This document shows positions 6,492 to 13,230 of a DNA stretch of 18,020 bases, piece after piece. The stretch's first letter is position 1. The number at the start of each line of letters is the position of its first letter. The notes beneath the pieces are model-generated. The model was not told the origin of the DNA. It did not search any database and saw nothing but the letters and a program-made list of their open reading frames with translations. Made by a program: the position numbers and the translations under genes. Origin of the DNA: Chloroflexota bacterium (GTDB taxonomy: Bacteria > Chloroflexota > Dehalococcoidia > JACQGW01); assembly GCA_016199325.1 (NCBI GenBank), contig JACQGW010000343.1:1-18020 (forward strand), given 5' to 3'.

Positions 6492-8165
6492 ATCGCTCGG
6501 CTTCACGTCGGCGATGCGCAGGCGGAGCTCGCGCTCGCCCCGCCAGATGTTCTCCTCGAGCTCGGCGACGACGTCGATCCTTCCTGAGACGGCGAGCAGA
6601 TCCGGTCGGTTCCAGGCGATGGCTGTTCTCGTCGCCGCACCGTCGACAAGGCGGAGCTTGACGTGCTTGCCCTCGGCGCCCAGAGGGCGCGCATCGGCGA
6701 CGGCGACGTTCCGAACCAGGAGCTGGGGGCGCGGGTTGCCGGTGCCAAAGGGCGCCAGTAGGCGGAGCTGGCGCCACAGGGCGTCGTCGATCTCGGCCAG
6801 GCTGAGCGCGGCGTCGACGGCGAGGATTGGCGCCGGCTCGTGTCCGGCGTAGTGTTCGACGGCGATGGCGGCGAGGCGAGCGTGGAGCGCCTCCAGGTTC
6901 CCCGGCGTCAGGGTCAGGCCGGCGGCGGCGCGGTGGCCGCCGAACCGCAGGAGCAGATCGGCGCACCGGCTCAGTGCCAGATGAATGTCGAAGCCCTCCG
7001 GGCTGCGCGCGCTGCCGTAGCAAACGCCGTCGACGACGGCGATGACGACCGCCGGCCGGCCATACTGGTCGACGAGCCGGGCAGCAACCGGCCCGGCCAC
7101 CCCGCGATGGAACGCCGTGTCCCAGAAGATGAGCAGCGGCGGCAGCGCGTCCAGCGCCCCGATCCGGGCGTCGATCACGTCGCAGGCACCGGCGACAAGC
7201 TGTTGTCGCCGGGCGTTCTGCGCCTCCAGCTCGTCGGCGAGCTGCGCCGCCCGCGCCGGATCGCGCGTCGTCAGGAGGTCGTAGCTCGTCAGGGCGTTGC
7301 CCAGTCGGCCGGCGGCGTTCAGCCGCGGGCCGATGACATGGCTCAAATGGCGACTGTCCAGGGCCGTCGGGTCGATGCCGGCGCGCCGGCAGAGCGCGGC
7401 CAGGCCGGGCCGATGGCCGGCGCGCAGGACGTCCAGGCCGTGCCGCACGAAGTAGCGGTTCTCGCCGAGGAGCGGAGCGATGTCGGCAACTGTGCCGATC
7501 GCGACCAGGTCGAGCAGCTCGGTCGCCGCCACGGGCGGCCTGGTCCGAAAGAGCGCCTGGGCGAGCTTGAAGGCGACCCCGACTCCCGCCAGCTTCTTGA
7601 ACGGGTAGACACAGTCCGGCCGGTGTGGATTGATGGCAGCCACCGCGTCCGGCAGGCGTGGCCCCAGGGTATGGTGGTCGGTGACGATGACGTCCAGGCC
7701 GAGGGAACGGGCGTGGTCGACTTCAGCGGCGTCCTGGATCCCAGCGTCCACCGTGACGACGAGCTTGACGCCCTGGCCGGCCAGGCCAGTCAGCGCCGGC
7801 ATGTTGAGCCCGTAGCCCTCGGTGAACCGGTTGGGAATGTAGGGCTGGACGCGACCGCCGAGCTCCCGAACTACGTCGACGAGGAGCGCCGCCGCGCAGA
7901 GCCCGTCGGCATCGTAGTCGCCGTAGATGGCGATCGCTTCGTCGTGCCGGATGGCCCGGACGAGCCGATCCACCGCGCGGTCGACGTCCGGCAGCAGCGA
8001 TGGGTCGTGCGTGAGGTCGGCGTCGACCAACAGGAACGAACGGGCGGCTGCCAGGTCGTGGCAGCCGCGCCGGTACAGAATCTCGGCGATGATGGAATGG
8101 AGTCCGGGCCATTCGCCGAGGCCGTGCGGCGCCGGCTCCGGCAGGACCCAGCGGCGGGCGATCAC
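6435..8165 (-). CDS. recJ: Single-stranded-DNA-specific exonuclease RecJ
   Basis: RecJ is a 5'-3' single-strand exonuclease of recombination and mismatch repair. The 576-residue protein has the DHH phosphoesterase motifs: IAIYGDYDADG (D83, D85, D87), VTVDAGI (D140), VTDHH (D163, H164, H165) and AINPHRPDC. The DHHA1 region has FDIHLALSRC and LRFGGHRAAAGLTL, followed by an OB-fold region. The GTG start at 8165 overlaps the fabF TGA as GTGA, so the two are coupled. The last 18 or so residues, SAVGSRQSAVRLPTLDE and neighbours, are encoded by the heptamer array and are not part of the family; the natural end is probably near residue 557. Confidence 0.95.
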   Translation of the reverse strand: MIARRWVLPEPAPHGLGEWPGLHSIIAEILYRRGCHDLAAARSFLLVDADLTHDPSLLPDVDRAVDRLVRAIRHDEAIAIYGDYDADGLCAAALLVDVVRELGGRVQPYIPNRFTEGYGLNMPALTGLAGQGVKLVVTVDAGIQDAAEVDHARSLGLDVIVTDHHTLGPRLPDAVAAINPHRPDCVYPFKKLAGVGVAFKLAQALFRTRPPVAATELLDLVAIGTVADIAPLLGENRYFVRHGLDVLRAGHRPGLAALCRRAGIDPTALDSRHLSHVIGPRLNAAGRLGNALTSYDLLTTRDPARAAQLADELEAQNARRQQLVAGACDVIDARIGALDALPPLLIFWDTAFHRGVAGPVAARLVDQYGRPAVVIAVVDGVCYGSARSPEGFDIHLALSRCADLLLRFGGHRAAAGLTLTPGNLEALHARLAAIAVEHYAGHEPAPILAVDAALSLAEIDDALWRQLRLLAPFGTGNPRPQLLVRNVAVADARPLGAEGKHVKLRLVDGAATRTAIAWNRPDLLAVSGRIDVVAELEENIWRGERELRLRIADVKPSDESAVGSRQSAVRLPTLDE

Positions 8166-9403
8166 GTCGGACGAGCAAAGACGAGGCTGACGTTGTGGCC
8201 GCCGAAGCCGAACGAGTTGGTCAGCGCCATTCGAATCGGCGCCTTGCGAGCGCGATTCGGGACGTAGTCCAGGTCGCAGGCCGGATCCGAGTGCTCCAGG
8301 TTAATGGTCGGCGGCAGGATCCCGTCACGCATCGCCAGCACACAGATGGCCGCCTCGACCGAGCCGGCCGCGCCGAGCAGGTGGCCGATCATCGATTTCG
8401 TCGAGCTGACCGGAACGCGATAGGCGTGGTCGCCGAACAGGCTCCTGAGCGCGGCCGTCTCATAGGCGTCGTTCAGGGGCGTCGACGTCCCGTGCGCATT
8501 CACGTAGTCGATCTCGGTCGGTGCCAGGCCGGCCTGGCGAACCGCCCTCCGCATCGCGCGCAGGCCGCCCTCGCCGCCCTCGGGTGGCGCGGTGATGTGG
8601 TAGGCGTCGGCCGTGGCGCCGTAGCCGGCGATCTCGGCGAGGATTGGCGCCCCGCGTCCGACGGCGAACTCCCACGCTTCGAGGACCAGGATGCCGGCGC
8701 CTTCGCCGATGACGAACCCGTCCCGCTCGGCGTCGAACGGGCGGGAGGCGCCGGACGGATTGTCGTTCCGCGTCGAGAGCGCCCGTGCGGCGCAGAAGCT
8801 GGCGACGCCGATGGGTGTGATGGGTGCCTCGGCCCCACCGGCGATGATCGCGAGTGCATCGCCGCGCCGAATCGCCTCGAACGCCTCGCCAATGGCGTGG
8901 GCGCCGCTGGCGCAGGCCGAGACGGGGGCGTAGTTCACCCCCTTTGCCCCGGTGGTGATCGAGACCTGGCCCGCAGCCATGTCGACGATCATCATCGGCA
9001 CCGAGAACGGGCTGACCCGGCCGGGACCCTTCTCGGTCAGAATGCGCAACTGCTCGGAGATGGTCGCCAGACCGCCGATGCCGGACCCGATGATGACGCC
9101 GACCTGCTCGGCGATGTCCGGCGTGATCGACAGGCGAGCGTGCTGGAGCGCCTGGAGGCTGGCCGCGACGGCGAACTGGACGAACCGGTCCATGCGCCGG
9201 GCTTCCTTGCGATCGATGTACTTGAGCGGGTCGAAGCTCTTGACTTCGGCGGCAAACTGCGTGTCGAATCCGGTCGGGTCGAAGGCCTGAATCCGGTCGG
9301 CCCCCGATTGGCCGGCCACGAGCGCCTGCCAGCTCGATTCGACGTCCAATCCCACCGGCGTAACGAGCCCCAGCCCGGTGACCGCAACGCGCTTCTGGTC
9401 CAT
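8162..9403 (-). CDS. fabF: 3-oxoacyl-[acyl-carrier-protein] synthase II
   Basis: FabF condenses malonyl-ACP with acyl-ACP in fatty acid elongation in the cytoplasm. The 413-residue protein is a complete thiolase-fold enzyme. It has RVAVTGLGLVTPVG at the start, the nucleophile C164 in VSACASGAHAIG, H304 in VNAHGTSTPLND, K336 and H341 in SSTKSMIGHLLGAAG, and the terminal NSFGFGGHN. The ATG at 9403 is chosen from the family N-terminus; a GAGGG lies about 11 bases upstream, slightly far. It leads a two-gene unit with recJ, an unusual partner. No acpP or fabD is adjacent. The accDA gene 4 kb away makes the malonyl-CoA it ultimately uses. Confidence 0.96.
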   Translation of the reverse strand: MDQKRVAVTGLGLVTPVGLDVESSWQALVAGQSGADRIQAFDPTGFDTQFAAEVKSFDPLKYIDRKEARRMDRFVQFAVAASLQALQHARLSITPDIAEQVGVIIGSGIGGLATISEQLRILTEKGPGRVSPFSVPMMIVDMAAGQVSITTGAKGVNYAPVSACASGAHAIGEAFEAIRRGDALAIIAGGAEAPITPIGVASFCAARALSTRNDNPSGASRPFDAERDGFVIGEGAGILVLEAWEFAVGRGAPILAEIAGYGATADAYHITAPPEGGEGGLRAMRRAVRQAGLAPTEIDYVNAHGTSTPLNDAYETAALRSLFGDHAYRVPVSSTKSMIGHLLGAAGSVEAAICVLAMRDGILPPTINLEHSDPACDLDYVPNRARKAPIRMALTNSFGFGGHNVSLVFARPT

Positions 9404-9446
9404 AGGCGATGTTACCCTCTCGGAAGACTTCAGACAGGCTGCACGG

Positions 9447-9475
9447 AGTATATCGGAGCGCCCGCATGGTGTCCA
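9447..9475 (-). promoter_or_regulatory. Promoter of fabF-recJ
   Basis: On the - strand TGGACA (9475-9470) and TATACT (9452-9447) are separated by exactly 17 bases. Transcription should start near 9440, giving a leader of about 37 bases to the fabF ATG. The -35 box lies 2 bases from the first stop codon (9477) of the divergent kelch-remnant frame. Confidence 0.75.
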
Positions 9476-9506
9476 GTGAGTTAGGACAGAGCTCTGGGCC
9501 ACACGG

Positions 9507-10478
9507 GTGAGCATGCCGACGGGACGGAGTGCCCTGGCAGCGGTGGCGAGCGGCAACGGTAAAGTTTACGCGATTGGAGGACACAACACGAGCCTGGGCT
9601 TGCTTGCCGCAGTCGAGGAAGGAATGCTTCCAGGACCTCTGCTGGCGGTTGCTACGTCAACGCCGACCCCGTCGGCCACACTGACCAGCACACCGTCATC
9701 CACGCCGACGTCGACGGCAACGCCGACGGCCACACCGACGCTGACGTCCACCCCGACGTCAACCAGCACGCCGACTCAGACGCCACCGCCGACCCAGACG
9801 CCAACCCTGAGGCCGATGCCCACAAACACTCCCACAGCGACACCGACGCCAACGCCGACGGTCACTTTTTCCATTACCGCGACGCCAACAGCGACGGTCA
9901 CTTCTACCACTACCGCGACGCCGACGCCGACGGTCACTTCCACAAGTACCGCGACGCCAACGCTGACGGTCACTTCCAGCGCGGCGCCAACGTCCCCGGC
10001 AACGGTCGTGGCGATCATTGCGCCGACGCCAGGAGCGACCACGGTCGTCTCGATCCCGGACAACCAGGGGGCTGTCGTCGTGCCGGGGAACGCCGTCGGC
10101 AACGCGTCGGTCCGCGTCGAGGTGCGAATCGTTCCGACACCGGCGAACGTCCCAACGGCCGTCGTCGTCCTTCGCTCGATCGAGGTTTCGTTTACGAACG
10201 CCGCTGATGGCTCAGCCGTGACCGACCTGGCCGACGACGTGACCATCGAGATCTCGTACGCCGGCCTCGAGCTGTCCGACGAGCAGCTCGGCCGGCTCGC
10301 CATCTACAACGCCAGCCGCGGCGAGTATCTGTCGACAGCCGTCGACCGCAATCGACAGGTGGCAATGGCGAAGACGCGGCGGTTCAGTATCTTCGCCCTG
10401 GTACAGGTGGCGGCGCCGATCCCCCGAGCATATCTGCCGATCATCCAGAAACTGAGACCGGTTCAGGGCGGGTGGTGA
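9507..10478 (+). CDS. Truncated kelch / Thr-Pro-rich surface protein with Chloroflexota-type C-terminus
   Basis: The frame gives 323 residues from GTG 9507 (or ATG 9513). Residues 1-40 are one kelch motif, MPTGRSALAAVASGNGKVYA then IGG and a TVEE-like end. The match to kelch repeats continues upstream in frame (WATRV before MPTGRS) until a stop at 9477, so the start is a cut-down remnant. Residues 50-165 are Thr/Pro-rich linker with a 12-residue tandem repeat. Residues 166-323 look like a beta-rich domain, with DVTIEISY, LAIYNASRGEY and RRFSIFAL, ending AYLPIIQKLRP, a tail I associate with secreted Chloroflexota proteins. There is no signal peptide and no Shine-Dalgarno. I infer a 5'-truncated gene, probably not exported or not expressed. 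Confidence 0.55.
   Translation: MSMPTGRSALAAVASGNGKVYAIGGHNTSLGLLAAVEEGMLPGPLLAVATSTPTPSATLTSTPSSTPTSTATPTATPTLTSTPTSTSTPTQTPPPTQTPTLRPMPTNTPTATPTPTPTVTFSITATPTATVTSTTTATPTPTVTSTSTATPTLTVTSSAAPTSPATVVAIIAPTPGATTVVSIPDNQGAVVVPGNAVGNASVRVEVRIVPTPANVPTAVVVLRSIEVSFTNAADGSAVTDLADDVTIEISYAGLELSDEQLGRLAIYNASRGEYLSTAVDRNRQVAMAKTRRFSIFALVQVAAPIPRAYLPIIQKLRPVQGGW
9861..10004 (+). repeat. 36-base tandem repeat coding for Thr/Pro-rich linker
   Basis: Units begin with GTCACTT at 9861, 9897, 9933 and 9969, exactly 36 bases apart. They encode 12-residue units of the form VTSTxTATPTxT. The last unit is degenerate. The sequence before it (about 9654-9860) is shorter-period ACGCC/ACACC repeat coding for the same linker. 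Confidence 0.85.
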
Positions 10479-10548
10479 GCCCGAGAGCGGTGCCGCCATT
10501 GGGCAAACCGTCCCAGGATGCGAGGCCCTCACGCACGCGGATCGACAG

Positions 10549-10578
10549 TTGTAGGAAAAGCTGCGAATGCGATATAAT
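10549..10578 (+). promoter_or_regulatory. Promoter of the HTH-nucleotidyltransferase pair
   Basis: TTGTAG (10549-10554) and a perfect TATAAT (10573-10578) are 18 bases apart. Transcription should start near 10585, with a leader of about 67 bases to the GTG at 10652. The -10 box is part of the repeated element described next. Confidence 0.65.
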
Positions 10579-10631
10579 TCATGCAAACAGCGCGTGCGTG
10601 AACTCTAGCGAGTTCGATACAATGCATGCAA
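10571..10631 (+). promoter_or_regulatory. Probable autoregulatory operator: direct repeats flanking a palindrome
   Basis: GATATAATTCATGCAA (10571-10586) recurs as GATACAATGCATGCAA (10616-10631), 14 of 16 bases identical and 45 bases apart. Between them lies a perfect inverted repeat, GAACTC-tagc-GAGTTC (10600-10615). The cluster covers the -10 box, transcription start and early leader. This is where an antitoxin-type HTH protein would bind to repress its own operon (inference). Confidence 0.5.
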
Positions 10632-10651
10632 GGACGAAGAGGGGATCTTGG

Positions 10652-11512
10652 GTGAAGCTCACTATCGGCATCCCTGTGCGGGAGGCGGCGGCACGTCTTG
10701 GGGTGCATCCCTCCCGCGTTCGGGCCTTGATCCAGGACGGGCAACTCCTCGCCGAGAAGGTTGGCGATCGCTGGCTGATTGAACCAGGCAGTGTGGAGCG
10801 GCGCCGCGTACAACATCCCCCGGTAGGGCGTGTTCTCCAGACGCCCAATGCCTGGGCGACGCTCTCGCTGCTCTCTGGTGAAAGCGGTCACTCGGTGACA
10901 GTGCTCGGCCCGCTCAGTCCCTCGGCGCGCTCGCGCGTGCGCTCACGCCTGCGCGCTGCCGGTCTGGCATCCCTGGCTCCCCGCCTTCGTGGGAGGGCCC
11001 GCGTTCAGCGATTCCGCGCCCATCCGAGTGACCTGCCGAGGATTGCCGAGGAGAGGGGCGTTGTCCGGGGCGGTGTGAGTGCAGCGGCCGAGCATGATGT
11101 CGACATCTCCGCGCCAGGTACGCTGGAGGTCTACGTGTCGGCCGAGCGGTTGCCTCGACTGCTGCGCAAGTACAGCGTCGAGTCCACTGCCAGCCCGAAC
11201 CTCATCTTGCACGTCATCGAAAGCATCTGGCCGTTTGCGCCGTCGGCAAGAGTGGTGCCCGCTGCCGTTGTCGCTCTCGATCTCATCGAGGCAGACGATC
11301 AGCGCAGCCGCCGGGCAGGGGAGATGCTGCTGAAACGTCTGGAGAATGGCTGTGATCCACATCGATACCTTGGACGATCGCCTGCTGGCAGCTTGGCAGG
11401 CGCTTCTGCAGCTCAGTCGCCAGCGCCCGGACGGCTGGACACTCGTCGGAGCGCAAATGGTCGCCCTCCACGCGGCCGAGCACGGCCGGACCCGGCCCCG
11501 CCTGAGTCTTGA
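10652..11512 (+). CDS. HTH DNA-binding protein, antitoxin-like partner of a nucleotidyltransferase
   Basis: Residues 5-50 form an excisionase/MerR-type helix-turn-helix, [20 protein letters not shown] then [15 protein letters not shown]. The rest resembles HTH proteins that pair with nucleotidyltransferases in AbiE-like systems, with [42 protein letters not shown] and [18 protein letters not shown]. The GTG at 10652 has GAGGGG 7 bases upstream; ATG 10622 is in frame but lies in the operator. The expected end is near residue 231. The frame instead runs 55 residues further inside the next gene as low-complexity sequence. One base shift near 11340 would give a TGA at 11353-11355, so a frameshift (real or sequencing) is likely. 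Confidence 0.7.
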   Translation: MKLTIGIPVREAAARLGVHPSRVRALIQDGQLLAEKVGDRWLIEPGSVERRRVQHPPVGRVLQTPNAWATLSLLSGESGHSVTVLGPLSPSARSRVRSRLRAAGLASLAPRLRGRARVQRFRAHPSDLPRIAEERGVVRGGVSAAAEHDVDISAPGTLEVYVSAERLPRLLRKYSVESTASPNLILHVIESIWPFAPSARVVPAAVVALDLIEADDQRSRRAGEMLLKRLENGCDPHRYLGRSPAGSLAGASAAQSPAPGRLDTRRSANGRPPRGRARPDPAPPES

Positions 11513-11771
11513 CGCCGATATCCTCGTCAATGTCCGAGTTCTCCAGAACGGGACTGCCCGGGTTAGCCGCGACCTGCTTGAGCTCGGCTTCGCGCTCGAC
11601 GGCATGAGCGCAGAGCAGGTTGGCCATCGCTTCCGTCGTGGCTCAGCGCACATTGATGTGCTGGGACCAGACGGCCTCGGAAAGCACGCGGTGTTGGTCA
11701 CTGTACCCCCGGCCCGAGTGGTGGCGAAGGATCCCGTCAAGAGCGGCCGCTCGGGAGGCAGCAGCGATTGA
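11346..11771 (+). CDS. AbiEii-like nucleotidyltransferase, shortened (toxin-like)
   Basis: This 141-residue protein has the core of a minimal nucleotidyltransferase fold. [18 protein letters not shown] corresponds to the usual GG/GS loop, with GA here. [11 protein letters not shown] supplies D56 and D58, and [11 protein letters not shown] the third aspartate D104. The pairing with an upstream HTH gene is the layout of AbiE-type toxin-antitoxin units, where the enzyme modifies tRNA or another target (family knowledge). After [10 protein letters not shown] (about residue 130) similarity stops. The helical C-terminal half expected in relatives is missing, and the frame overlaps an opposite-strand SEC-C pseudogene. 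The gene is probably 3'-truncated and inactive, or the activity is altered. No well-spaced Shine-Dalgarno was seen. Confidence 0.6.
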   Translation: MAVIHIDTLDDRLLAAWQALLQLSRQRPDGWTLVGAQMVALHAAEHGRTRPRLSLDADILVNVRVLQNGTARVSRDLLELGFALDGMSAEQVGHRFRRGSAHIDVLGPDGLGKHAVLVTVPPARVVAKDPVKSGRSGGSSD

Positions 11772-11948
11772 AAGCGGCGACCCGAGCCGCAGGGGCAGGG
11801 ATCGTTGCGGCCGAGCTTCTCGACCAGCGCTTTGTCGCCGTGGACGACCTGCTCCCCGCGCTTCACGTGGGTTTCCGATGGGTATCCCTTCCGGCGCTTA
11901 CTCGCACGCTCGAAAGGAGAAGTTCTCCAGTTCGTCTGTCTTGCGTAT
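11737..11948 (-). pseudogene. Decayed small SEC-C zinc-motif protein gene
   Basis: On the - strand AAGGAGG (11963-11957) lies 8 bases before ATACGC, where ATG would be expected. Frame 1 gives [15 protein letters not shown] then a stop. After one extra base the frame continues [16 protein letters not shown], then [20 protein letters not shown] and GSGRRFQ, a clear SEC-C motif. A second frame change restores the terminal CC pair (CCLPSGRS, stop 11737-11739). With three lesions (start codon and two frameshifts) it should not make protein. The complete form would be about 69 residues. SEC-C motifs bind zinc through the CPC...CC cysteines. It converges on and overlaps the shortened nucleotidyltransferase, so its arrival may have truncated that gene. 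Confidence 0.65.
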
Positions 11949-12145
11949 GGTCGTGTCCTCCTTCCGCTGAGCTATGCACAGCACCAGCACGACTGCCGCC
12001 AATCATAGCACGAGCAGGGCCATCCATATGCACGCATGGGTAGGTTGCACCAGCCATCCGTTCAATCCGTTCGCCGAATCCGTTGACAGCCCGCCCCCTC
12101 GCCCTGAGGACTGGGCGTCGCCGGTGCTGCCGCCGGCGCTGGAGT

Positions 12146-12184
12146 GGTCAGCGCAAGGACTGACCAAACGGACAACCGATGTCC
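12146..12184. other. Two adjacent perfect stem-loops
   Basis: GGTCAG (12146-12151) pairs with CTGACC (12160-12165) across 8 bases. Four bases later GGACA (12170-12174) pairs with TGTCC (12180-12184) across 5 bases. They lie about 90-130 bases past the alpha-subunit stop codon, so they may protect the 3' end of the hydratase mRNA or help end it. There is no T-run on either side. Confidence 0.4.
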
Positions 12185-12216
12185 GTGGCGCCTTTCTCGC
12201 CGTCCCTCCTGGCGAT

Positions 12217-12236
12217 CTTGGCGTCTTGGCGGTTCG
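12217..12236. repeat. 20-base CTTGGCG repeat, copy 1
   Basis: The sequence is a doubled CTTGGCG-type unit followed by GTTCG. It matches 15488-15507 at 19 of 20 bases in the same orientation. Both copies lie at gene junctions of - strand operons, suggesting a dispersed intergenic element. Confidence 0.7.
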
Positions 12237-12272
12237 CTGTGTGTCAGAGCCGCTCCAATCCTCGGCCGGCGC

Positions 12273-12920
12273 TCATGCGGCCGGAGCCAGCTCCGCCACG
12301 CCGATCATGCTCTCCCAGGTGACCAGCTCGGCCAGCTCCGGCTCGGCCAGGTGATCGGTGCCGGCCGGCCGGCGGGGCAGGACCAGGTAGCGGACCTCCG
12401 TCGTCGTATCCTGCACCCGCACCTCGACCTCGCCGCCGAGCTCCAGCCCGAACTCTCGCATGACCCCGCGCGGATCGACGACGGCTCGCGCCCGGTAGCT
12501 CAGGCTCTTGTACCAGTCCGGCGGCGGACCCAGGATCCCCCGAGGCGAGCACGAGCAGAAGGTGCAGACGACGAGGTGGTGGACGTCCGCGGTGTTCTCG
12601 ACGACGACCAGCTTGACGACCTCGCCGGTGTCAATCCCAAGCTCGGCCGCGGCGACCCTGGGATCGGCCAGGAGGCGCGCCTTGAAGGCGGGATCGACCC
12701 AGGCGCGGGCGACGAGCCTGGCGCCCACGGCCGGCGTGTGATCGTCGAGCCAGTCGACGGTACGCTGGACTTCGTCCGGGGTGACCACACCCCGCTCGAT
12801 CAGGAGCGCCTCGATGGCCTGGACTCGCCCGGCAAGGACGTTGGACTCGGTCTGCCGATCGGCGTTGGCGTGCGCCGGCCCGTCCAGGGAGGGATCGGGG
12901 CTCGGATGATTGCCGCTCAT
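12273..12920 (-). CDS. Nitrile hydratase alpha-type / thiocyanate hydrolase gamma-type subunit
   Basis: This is the metal-bearing subunit of a nitrile hydratase-family enzyme, which hydrates nitriles to amides or hydrolyses thiocyanate. Of its 215 residues, 28-110 match the alpha N-terminal part (ARAWVDPAFKARLLADP, VVVENTADVHHLVV). The metal claw is VCTFCSC, with C119, C122, S123 and C124; the Thr after the first Cys is typical of cobalt rather than iron enzymes. PPPDWYKSLSYRARAVVDPR and VRYLVLPRRPAGT follow, then DSMIGVA-like WESMIGVAEL. The usual CSC-x-P-W is CSCSPR here. ATG 12920 has AGGAGG 5 bases upstream. It follows the split beta genes by 10 bases. Substrate cannot be told from sequence alone. 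Confidence 0.9.
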   Translation of the reverse strand: MSGNHPSPDPSLDGPAHANADRQTESNVLAGRVQAIEALLIERGVVTPDEVQRTVDWLDDHTPAVGARLVARAWVDPAFKARLLADPRVAAAELGIDTGEVVKLVVVENTADVHHLVVCTFCSCSPRGILGPPPDWYKSLSYRARAVVDPRGVMREFGLELGGEVEVRVQDTTTEVRYLVLPRRPAGTDHLAEPELAELVTWESMIGVAELAPAA

Positions 12921-12930
12921 GGGCGCCTCC

Positions 12931-13227
12931 TCATGCCGACTCCAGCCAGTGCTGGAAGAGGTCGACGTACAGCTTGTCGTGGGGCGGGCCGCCGTATCGG
13001 TCCCAGACCTCCGTCTGGCGGAACTCGACCCGGTAGAGCGGCAGCTCGGGCAGCCCGTCCCCGCCGTAGGCGAGCGACTCCGGATTGGGAAAGCTGCCGA
13101 GCAGCACGTCCACCCGGCCGACCTTCCCCTGGATGTAGCCGGGCGTCCGAACGTGTCCCGCCGGCGCGGCCACCCGGACTCGAACCCGGTCGCCCGGTCG
13201 ATACCTGCCCTCGATCGCGGCTGCCAT
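12931..13227 (-). CDS. Nitrile hydratase beta subunit, C-terminal domain as a separate protein (ScnA-like)
   Basis: The 98-residue protein equals the SH3-like barrel at the end of nitrile hydratase beta. It has RYRPGDRVRVR, AGHVRTPGYIQGKVGRVDVL (the GHTRLPRYxRGxxG element), LYRVEF and KLYVDLFQHWLE. In thiocyanate hydrolase this domain is the separate alpha subunit, ScnA. The ATG at 13227 follows the previous stop by 3 bases, and GGAGGG over that stop serves as ribosome site. There is no frameshift-like linkage to the preceding gene: each has its own start and ribosome site, so the split looks genuine. Confidence 0.9.
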   Translation of the reverse strand: MAAAIEGRYRPGDRVRVRVAAPAGHVRTPGYIQGKVGRVDVLLGSFPNPESLAYGGDGLPELPLYRVEFRQTEVWDRYGGPPHDKLYVDLFQHWLESA

Positions 13228-13230
13228 CGC

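Larger units (their letters stand above)
11949..12272. other. Gene-free interval downstream of the hydratase operon
   Basis: No credible gene is seen in these 324 bases. They hold the Shine-Dalgarno of the SEC-C pseudogene, a triple ATCCGTT repeat around 12057-12085, two adjacent stem-loops (12146-12184) and one copy of a 20-base CTTGGCG repeat (12217-12236). Open frames crossing it are shadows of the hydratase genes. Confidence 0.6.

Noticed and set aside
10943..11866. 307-residue - strand frame beginning with the SEC-C motif
   Set aside because: Only the first 25 or so residues are SEC-C; the rest is the antisense of the HTH and nucleotidyltransferase genes. It is better explained as a frameshifted pseudogene ending at 11737.
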